A program made the translations under genes and the position numbers. Below, piece by piece: positions 13,694 through 18,739 of a DNA stretch of 20,570 nt. The stretch is from positions 1 through 20,570 of the IMG/VR virus record IMGVR_UViG_3300028392_000341. One strand, 5' to 3'. The number at the start of each line of letters is the position of its first letter. Position 1 is the stretch's first letter. Source of the stretch: a virus. The notes beneath the pieces were generated by a model, which saw only the letters and a list, made by a program, of their open reading frames with translations, was not told the origin of the DNA and did not search any database.

Positions 13694-13872
13694 CTAAGCG
13701 CATAGAAATAGAGTACGAATTAAAAGCAGAAGAAGACGATGACATTCAAGACTACAAGAAGCCTTGGGTTGGGTTGACAGATAGAGAAATGATGGATGCC
13801 ATAAGTTTGGATGACACGCCAATGGAGATGGGGCGCAAGATAGAACAAGCATTAAAGGAGCGCAACACATGA
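13690..13872 (+). CDS. Small phage protein with WVGLTDRE motif (paralogue B)
   Basis: A 60-residue acidic protein starting MTKRIEIEYELKAEEDDD. It has WVGLTDREMMDAI (26-38) and ends IEQALKERNT, matching the gene at 13137 in motif, spacing to the C-terminus and ending. ATGA overlaps at both ends. Function unknown. Confidence 0.72.
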   Translation: MTKRIEIEYELKAEEDDDIQDYKKPWVGLTDREMMDAISLDDTPMEMGRKIEQALKERNT

Positions 13873-14057
13873 CACACGAAGAACTGATTGCTAAGTTGAC
13901 AGAGATGTTGGAGATTCAAACCAAACTGACTGAGACGGCGGTAGATATGCTCAAGCCAGCAGTCGATGCGGCGTATCAGAAAGGGTACGCTGATGCAATG
14001 GGTTGGAAGACACAAAACCATCTTGAGCATTTGCCCCCACAGGAGAAAAACATATGA
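13869..14057 (+). CDS. Small helical hypothetical protein
   Basis: A 62-residue ORF starting MTHEELIAKLTEMLE, with AAAGGAG upstream and ATGA overlaps at both ends. The N-terminus resembles that of the protein starting at 13373. A Tyr/Ala-rich segment AYQKGYADAMGW follows. Mostly helical; no membrane segment. Function unknown. Confidence 0.7.
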   Translation: MTHEELIAKLTEMLEIQTKLTETAVDMLKPAVDAAYQKGYADAMGWKTQNHLEHLPPQEKNI

Positions 14058-14269
14058 CTAAACGAGAAACATTGGTAGCCTTCATTAGAAATATGTTGCG
14101 CCCAAGAACTCTGCGCGAGATTATCGAGATAGAGATGCGTGATGCAACCCTATCGAAGATGCAAGCGGAGAAGTCGCTTGAGTATGCAACGAGCGTTGTT
14201 GATTACAACAGTCAACGCATTCGTAGACTGCAAGAAAAACTTAAAGATATAGGAGAACAAGATGCTTGA
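14054..14269 (+). CDS. Small basic helical protein
   Basis: A 71-residue protein starting MTKRETLVAFIRNML, with AGGAGAAAAAC before ATG. It is Arg/Lys-rich and helical throughout, and could form a coiled coil in its second half (YNSQRIRRLQEKLKDI). It overlaps the previous gene by ATGA and the next by 8 bases. Function unknown. Confidence 0.7.
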   Translation: MTKRETLVAFIRNMLRPRTLREIIEIEMRDATLSKMQAEKSLEYATSVVDYNSQRIRRLQEKLKDIGEQDA

Positions 14270-14366
14270 AACAATCGCGTGGATAGTTTTGTTACTGTGT
14301 TTAGGTGCGGCAGCCGTTGTAATCATCGGCGTCGCTATTGTCATGCTATGTAGGGAGGACATATGA
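14262..14366 (+). CDS. Tiny single-span membrane protein
   Basis: A 34-residue ORF, MLETIAW followed by a continuous hydrophobic segment (about 5-30) and a CREDI tail, so one transmembrane helix is expected. AGGAG lies before ATG 14262, and its TGA overlaps the next ATG. Small membrane proteins in phage early regions can act on the host envelope or exclude other phages, but nothing here shows which. No lysis gene neighbours it. Confidence 0.65.
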   Translation: MLETIAWIVLLLCLGAAAVVIIGVAIVMLCREDI

Positions 14367-14530
14367 GAATGAAAGAAGTAGACGAAGGCGTACAGAAAGC
14401 GTGGAACATGATGTCCATGCACAACAGCGAATTGTTGTTGGAGAACGAAGCCCTCAAGAAACAACTGATGCGTCAGAGCTTGTGGTTCGCACTCAAGCGG
14501 GCGATTCGTATTTGGAGGGGCAAGGAATGA
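14363..14530 (+). CDS. Small leucine-zipper-like protein
   Basis: A 55-residue ORF with a strong GGGAGGA ribosome site, starting MRMKEVDEGVQKAWNMM. The middle (SELLLENEALKKQLMRQ) is a likely coiled coil, and the basic C-terminus ends RIWRGKE. It is coupled to both neighbours by ATGA overlaps. Function unknown. Confidence 0.65.
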   Translation: MRMKEVDEGVQKAWNMMSMHNSELLLENEALKKQLMRQSLWFALKRAIRIWRGKE

Positions 14531-14772
14531 AAAAAGAAGAAATGGTTGCGTTATTAGGTAGTGCGGGAGTACCACCGTCAACGATTGATGCGATGACACA
14601 AGCGTACGAGATGGGCTTTGAACATGGGGCTAGGGCATATGTGCGTCTGACTGAAGCGGTTGAGTGCGCAACAGAAGTAGCTCAGCAGGTTGGCGTTGAC
14701 GACCTAGACGGTGCAAAAGAAGCCAGCAAAGATTTCTGGTCTGCGATGGAGGGTTTGAGGGCAATGGAATGA
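14527..14772 (+). CDS. Small helical hypothetical protein
   Basis: An 81-residue protein starting MKKEEMVALLGSAGVPP. ATG 14527 is chosen because it follows GGGGCAAGG and overlaps the previous TGA; the in-frame start at 14338 is in the middle of an upstream gene. Helical, mildly acidic, with EMGFEHGARAYVRL in the centre. ATGA overlap with the zinc-ribbon gene. Function unknown. Confidence 0.7.
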   Translation: MKKEEMVALLGSAGVPPSTIDAMTQAYEMGFEHGARAYVRLTEAVECATEVAQQVGVDDLDGAKEASKDFWSAMEGLRAME

Positions 14773-15014
14773 AGTGCCCTACCTGCGGAGCATGGACGCT
14801 AGTAAAACAAACAACAAGATCGCCCACATTTGGGTACACAAGAAGGAGAGAGTGTGCAAACGAACACAGATTTACAACCCAAGAAGTCATTGTCCCGCAA
14901 GAGGCAATTGATGAAGAACGAAGAAACCATCTCGCTACTAACAAAGAACGATTGGAATCCGTTCGAGCGAGCAGACCCAAAGCTGTTAGAAAAAGTAATG
15001 CGCGAATCTACTAA
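14769..15014 (+). CDS. NrdR-type zinc-ribbon protein without ATP-cone
   Basis: An 81-residue protein whose first 40 residues match the zinc ribbon of the ribonucleotide-reductase repressor NrdR: MKCPTCG with Cys3 and Cys6, then RRRECANEHRFTTQE with Cys29 and His33 instead of a second CxxC. NrdR's ATP-cone is absent; the tail is a short charged helix. Such stand-alone ribbons occur in phages and may bind DNA. From residue 29 on, the gene is overlapped in another frame by the ORF at 14854. The stop is in-frame TAA at 15012. Confidence 0.75.
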   Translation: MKCPTCGAWTLVKQTTRSPTFGYTRRRECANEHRFTTQEVIVPQEAIDEERRNHLATNKERLESVRASRPKAVRKSNARIY

Positions 15015-15042
15015 ACATCACTACGAGGAAGCACTGTTATGA
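14854..15042 (+). CDS. Small protein nested in an alternative frame
   Basis: A 62-residue ORF starting at GTG 14854, with AAGGAG (14843-14848) five bases upstream. ATG 14911 with GAGG before it would give 43 residues. The last 43 residues, including LLTKNDWNPFERADP and LEKVMRES, look like a genuine small phage protein. Its TGA overlaps the next gene's ATG (ATGA). It shares 161 bases with the NrdR-like gene in a +1-shifted frame, so one or both C-terminal regions are overprinted. Function unknown. Confidence 0.6.
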   Translation: MQTNTDLQPKKSLSRKRQLMKNEETISLLTKNDWNPFERADPKLLEKVMRESTKHHYEEALL

Positions 15043-15257
15043 CCACATTTATTGACTACGCGTCACCCATGATGCGGATTGAAAATTTGCTGAAAGAGAT
15101 GCACAATCAGCTATTAGACCGTGACATAAACACGGCTTCTGAGCTGTGCCTTATCTTGGTAGCTGAGGCCCGCGTTCTCCAAAATACCTTAATCATCATG
15201 AAGGAAAAAGAAGATGCCTTACGTAAACAAGCCCCGACCCTACAAGAAAGAGTATGA
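15039..15257 (+). CDS. Small helical hypothetical protein
   Basis: A 72-residue protein starting MTTFIDYASPMMRIENLL. The start overlaps the nested gene's stop by ATGA, and the ORF overlaps the HNH-like gene by 44 bases. Mostly helix (ENLLKEMHNQLLDRD), with a possible coiled coil around NTLIIMKEKEDALRK. Function unknown. Confidence 0.7.
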   Translation: MTTFIDYASPMMRIENLLKEMHNQLLDRDINTASELCLILVAEARVLQNTLIIMKEKEDALRKQAPTLQERV

Positions 15258-15468
15258 ACAACAAAAATCTAGAGGTGAGTTGCCTGACCGGATGGAGCGC
15301 CAGCGTGCCCGTAGAAAACTTGACGCCAAAGGTGTCGACAGAAGCGGCAAAGATGTTGCACACGTCAAGGCTTTATCTAAGGGAGGAAGCAATAAGAACG
15401 GAGTCCGACTTGAAGCCCCCAGTAAGAACCGCTCATTCAAACGAAACCCTGATAGTTCAATGAAATAA
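15214..15468 (+). CDS. HNH-like small basic protein
   Basis: An 84-residue Lys/Arg-rich protein with AAGGAAAAAG upstream of ATG 15214. Residues 45-73 (GKDVAHVKALSKGGSN, then NGVRL and SKNRS) resemble the beta-beta-alpha-metal core of HNH nucleases: Asp47, His50 and a later Asn72-Arg73. No zinc cysteines are present. Proteins of this size are usual in phages and are often annotated as HNH endonucleases, although nicking activity is unproven here. It overlaps its neighbour by 44 bases and ends one base before the helicase start. Confidence 0.72.
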   Translation: MPYVNKPRPYKKEYEQQKSRGELPDRMERQRARRKLDAKGVDRSGKDVAHVKALSKGGSNKNGVRLEAPSKNRSFKRNPDSSMK

Positions 15469-15469
15469 C

Positions 15470-17035
15470 ATGCAGATACTAGCCGACCACACACTTGTGG
15501 TTAAAACTAAATACCCTGCGCGTATCACGCAGACAATCCCCGACAGCGAGGTTGTCATGAACTACGGTGACGGGCGGTACGAGGTAGCTGTGAAGTGGAA
15601 TCTTCCGGCAGCACGCGTACTTAGCCAGTACATGAAGCATGTACCGTCACCTATCAAGCGTGACTACAAGTGGCCTCGCCCTATGGGGTTTGAGCCATTC
15701 GACCACCAGCGTGAAACATCGTCGTTCTTGTCTTTGCGCAAGCGGGCGTTTTGTTTCAATGAACAAGGTACGGGCAAGACCGCCTCAGTAATTTGGGCGG
15801 CTGACTACTTGCTCAGCGCGGGCGTGATCAAGCGTGTCCTGATCGTGTGCCCTTTGTCTATCATGCAGAGCGCATGGCAACAAGACTTGTTCAAGTTCGC
15901 TACGCACCGTCGTGTAGACGTAGCGTATGGCGATGCTAAGAAGCGATTGAAAATAGCTAAGAGCAACGTCGACTTCGTAATCATTAACTATGACGGCGTA
16001 CCTGCTATTGCAGAAGAGGCTATCAAGAGTGGCATGTTCGACCTCATTGTCATCGACGAAGCCAATGCGTACAAGAACGTACAGACTAGACGCTGGAAAC
16101 TCATGAACAAGTTGGTGACCGACAAGACATGGTTGTGGATGCTTACCGGAACACCAGCCGCGCAGTCACCTGTGGATGCTTACGGTTTGGGCAAGCTGTG
16201 CTCACCTGAGCGTGCGCCTAGATTCTTTGGTGACTTCCGCGAGTCAGTCATGCAGAACTTCGGTATGTATCGTTGGGAGCCACGCCCTGATTCAGAGAAG
16301 ACTGTGCACGAGATGTTGCAACCAGCCATCCGCTTCTCCAAGGCAGACTGCTTGGACCTGCCACCTGTTACGCACGTATATCGTGATGCCCCACTTACGC
16401 CCACCCAGCGAAAGTATTACCAAGAGCTCAAGAGTCAGATGCTTTTGGAGACAGCGGGCGAAGAGATCAGCACAATCAATGCCGCCGCACGCATGAACAA
16501 GTTACTACAAATATCTTGTGGTGCAGTTTATAGCGACAGTGGAGCCGTGGTGCACTTTGATGTATCCGAAAGACTACGCGTAGTAGAAGAAGTTATTAGC
16601 GAAACTAGCAACAAAGTTCTTATCTTTGTTCCGTTTCGTCATGCTATAGAGTTGGTACATGAATACTTAACCAAAGCGGGTATAGCCGCAGAGGTTATTC
16701 ATGGTGATGTTGGTATGCGTTTGCGTTCAGATACGTTCAAGCGATTCCAAGAAAAGTCAGAACCAAAAGTTCTAGTCATCCAACCACAAGCCGCATCACA
16801 TGGGGTAACCCTTACTGCGGCGGACGTTATCATCTGGTACGCTCCTGTTACTTCGACGGAAACATACTTGCAAGCTAACGCCCGTATTGATAGGCCCGGT
16901 CAGAAAAACAACATGACGATCGTGCACATCGAAGGTAGTCCGATAGAGAAAAAACTTTATCGAATGTTACAAAGCAACATAACAAATCACAACAAAGTGA
17001 TTGATCTTTACAAAAAAGAATTGGCTGACACTTGA
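15470..17035 (+). CDS. SNF2-family DEAD/DEAH-type helicase
   Basis: A 521-residue two-domain SF2 helicase of phage SNF2 type. Motif I EQGTGKTA (98-105), motif II DEAN (196-199, in place of DEAH), motif III LTGTP (225-229) and motif VI QANARIDRPGQ (468-478) are in order. The N-terminal 75 residues are a phage-specific extension before the Q-like FDHQ. It uses ATP to translocate on duplex DNA and may help replication or fork remodelling. ATG 15470 lies directly after the HNH-like stop, with no strong ribosome site. The stop (17033-17035) is within promoter P3. Confidence 0.94.
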   Translation: MQILADHTLVVKTKYPARITQTIPDSEVVMNYGDGRYEVAVKWNLPAARVLSQYMKHVPSPIKRDYKWPRPMGFEPFDHQRETSSFLSLRKRAFCFNEQGTGKTASVIWAADYLLSAGVIKRVLIVCPLSIMQSAWQQDLFKFATHRRVDVAYGDAKKRLKIAKSNVDFVIINYDGVPAIAEEAIKSGMFDLIVIDEANAYKNVQTRRWKLMNKLVTDKTWLWMLTGTPAAQSPVDAYGLGKLCSPERAPRFFGDFRESVMQNFGMYRWEPRPDSEKTVHEMLQPAIRFSKADCLDLPPVTHVYRDAPLTPTQRKYYQELKSQMLLETAGEEISTINAAARMNKLLQISCGAVYSDSGAVVHFDVSERLRVVEEVISETSNKVLIFVPFRHAIELVHEYLTKAGIAAEVIHGDVGMRLRSDTFKRFQEKSEPKVLVIQPQAASHGVTLTAADVIIWYAPVTSTETYLQANARIDRPGQKNNMTIVHIEGSPIEKKLYRMLQSNITNHNKVIDLYKKELADT

Positions 17036-17059
17036 CAAAGTCTAATTTAGCCATATAAT
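17032..17059 (+). promoter_or_regulatory. Sigma-70 promoter P3
   Basis: -35 TTGACA (17032-17037), 16-bp spacer, -10 TATAAT (17054-17059), both perfect. It overlaps the helicase stop codon. CTTGACAAAGTCTAATTT is identical to P1 over 18 bases. Predicted start is about 17066, shortly before the ribosome site of the next gene. Confidence 0.88.
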
Positions 17060-17086
17060 ATAGGTTCACTACAACAAGGAGTTTTT

Positions 17087-17503
17087 ATGAATGAGAGCAT
17101 AGCTGACACTGAAACAGTCGCCGACCTATCAAATAGGTACGTCGACATTCGCAATGAGCGCGAAGCAAAAAGAGAAGTTTTCGAGGGGGAAGATAAGGTT
17201 TACTCCGATCAACTCGCCGAGATTGAATCTAAGCTCATTGACATCATGCTTGCTGAAAACACGACAAGCATGTCCACTGAAAAATACACAGTCATCAAGC
17301 GCGTGACCAAGCGTTACAACCCAACAAACTGGGATGCTGTGTATCGTTTAGTTGATAAATACAAAGCATATGGCGTACTGCACAAACGCGTGCACGACAC
17401 CAACATGAAAGATTTTCTGGAGCAACATCCAGATGAGTACCCCGAAGGTCTCAACGTCGACAGCCGTTACGCTGTTACTGTCAAACGCAAGCCATCACTT
17501 TAA
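17087..17503 (+). CDS. Conserved phage-type hypothetical protein with N-terminal coiled coil
   Basis: A 138-residue protein starting MNESIADTETVADLSN. AAGGAG (17076-17081) is five bases before ATG, directly after P3. Residues 10-55 form a charged helix likely to be a coiled coil. The C-terminal half (KYTVIKRVTKRYNP, then WDAVYRLVDKY and KRVHDTNMKDFL) is alpha/beta with a basic surface. The arrangement is reminiscent of Gam-type nuclease inhibitors, but the match is too weak to assign. Next to a putative ssDNA-binding protein, a DNA-protection role is possible. Confidence 0.8.
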   Translation: MNESIADTETVADLSNRYVDIRNEREAKREVFEGEDKVYSDQLAEIESKLIDIMLAENTTSMSTEKYTVIKRVTKRYNPTNWDAVYRLVDKYKAYGVLHKRVHDTNMKDFLEQHPDEYPEGLNVDSRYAVTVKRKPSL

Positions 17504-17514
17504 GGAGAAATAAG

Positions 17515-18426
17515 ATGAGCAATATCACTACTACATTCCGCGAGAACCTGCCAGAGCATTTGCAAAATGTGAAGCTGGACGATTTCACCCAAGCCTTCAA
17601 ATCATCAGGCGGGAGCATGAAGCGCATCACACTGCGCGGGCGTGTCTTCCGTCTCGTTGATGGCGGCAAAGAGATTGCCAAGAACATTGACCCACACATG
17701 GACGTCGTCATCATCAACGGTAGCAAGTCTGTGCAGAAGTCTTACTACGGCGCTGAGTACAACGCTGACGAGACTTCTATCCCCGACTGCTGGTCTAGCG
17801 ATGGTGAGCGTCCTGACGCTGACGTTGCTGACCCACAAGGCCAGAACTGCAAAGAGTGCCCCAAGGCTATCAAAGGCTCAGCCGGTGCTGGTCGTGCCGC
17901 TTGCCGCTTCTCATGGCGCTTAGGCGTCGTGCTCCGTAACAATGTGGGCGGCGACATATTCCAACTTATCCTGCCACAGAAATCTCTGTTCGGTCAGGGC
18001 GATGTTGAGCATATGCCGTTCCTCCAGTACGCCAAGTACGTTGCGCAGTCAGGCTATAACTTGAACATGCTGACAACTCGCTTGACGTTCGACACAGACA
18101 GCGACTTCCCTAAGCTGGTGTTCACGCACGCTGAGTTCCTTGACAAAGAGACTTACGCAACGTGCATCAAACAGGGTGAGTCACAGATCGCTGTTAACGC
18201 TGGCAAGTTGAACTTCACCAAGAAGGCTGAGGCTATCGCGTCTGCACCTGTCATTCCTAAGTTGGTTGCTCCTGCGGGCAGTGCCGCCGCAGAGATCGTG
18301 GCACCCAAGGAAGAAGAGATCGTTGCGCCTACCGTGCGCTCTGAGAAGAAGAAAGACGATGCTCCACCAAAGGTCAAGCAAAATCTCAGCGCGTTGATCG
18401 ACGAATGGGGCGATGACGAAAAATGA
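17515..18426 (+). CDS. Putative ssDNA-binding-like phage protein with zinc cysteines
   Basis: A 303-residue protein with AAGGAG upstream of ATG. An N-terminal beta-rich region (about 30-90, with RITLRGRVFRLVDGG) could be an OB-like fold. Cys92, Cys112, Cys115 and Cys130 may bind zinc. The C-terminal 70 residues are a low-complexity Ala/Pro/Glu/Lys linker ending in acidic DEWGDDEK, the type of tail by which SSB proteins recruit partners. Position between SNF2 helicase and primase agrees with an SSB role. No direct homologue is recognised, so function is inference. Confidence 0.8.
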   Translation: MSNITTTFRENLPEHLQNVKLDDFTQAFKSSGGSMKRITLRGRVFRLVDGGKEIAKNIDPHMDVVIINGSKSVQKSYYGAEYNADETSIPDCWSSDGERPDADVADPQGQNCKECPKAIKGSAGAGRAACRFSWRLGVVLRNNVGGDIFQLILPQKSLFGQGDVEHMPFLQYAKYVAQSGYNLNMLTTRLTFDTDSDFPKLVFTHAEFLDKETYATCIKQGESQIAVNAGKLNFTKKAEAIASAPVIPKLVAPAGSAAAEIVAPKEEEIVAPTVRSEKKKDDAPPKVKQNLSALIDEWGDDEK

Positions 18427-18668
18427 TTGGCTACTCCCAAAGAGTCGTAAGGACTAATAAAGAGGCCGATCAGCAGAACCTTGGAGTGCGCCTTGGCAAG
18501 TTTTGTATTGCTAGGGACATTCCGGTTACCGATGTAATGTCGTACTTTGACGTGACCAAGCAAACAGTTTACAACTGGTTCTATGGCATCAGCCGTCCAA
18601 GCCTACAACATGGTCGTATGATTGACAGCTTTTTTCAGTCCTTATCCAAAGGTTCTGGGGGTAACTAG
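18423..18668 (+). CDS. Small HTH (Cro/XRE-like) protein
   Basis: An 81-residue protein overlapping the previous stop by ATGA. Helices from about 20 on (LGVRLGKFCIARDIPVTDVM, then FDVTKQTVYNWFYG, residues 42-55) fit a Cro/XRE-like HTH with KQTVYNWF as recognition helix. It may be a regulator of the shared promoters or of the replication genes. The TAG stop at 18666-18668 lies in the 5' arm of a large hairpin region. In-frame codons stay open past the TAG to TGA 18741-18743. Confidence 0.75.
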   Translation: MIGYSQRVVRTNKEADQQNLGVRLGKFCIARDIPVTDVMSYFDVTKQTVYNWFYGISRPSLQHGRMIDSFFQSLSKGSGGN

Positions 18669-18711
18669 CTCGACGGAGCGAACGGGGTGTCCGTCAGCCC
18701 CCGTTACCCCC
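18657..18711 (+). promoter_or_regulatory. Overlapping hairpins / attenuator-like region before primase
   Basis: Three inverted repeats share this stretch. Outer: GGGGGTAAC (18657-18665) with GTTACCCCC (18703-18711), then TTTCTTCTT. Inner: GACGGA (18672-18677) with TCCGTC (18690-18695). Alternative: AACGGGG (18681-18687, in the inner loop) with CCCCGTT (18699-18705). Inner plus alternative stems could make a pseudoknot that excludes the outer stem. It may act as a leaky terminator or an attenuator. The T-tract is imperfect. The 73 bases up to the primase ATG contain nothing else but a weak AGGA ribosome site. Confidence 0.6.
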
Positions 18712-18739
18712 TTTCTTCTTCTGACGTGCAGGACAACAT

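Noticed and set aside
14946-14964. GAACG ... CGTTC inverted repeat resembling the 29-bp family
   Set aside because: It is 19 bp long and lacks the CGAA inner parts and the 12-5-12 layout, and it lies in overlapping coding sequence. Chance similarity.
15254-15463. ORF of 69 residues overlapping the HNH-like gene
   Set aside because: Shadow frame. The HNH-like frame shows a recognisable motif, a ribosome site and tight spacing to the helicase.
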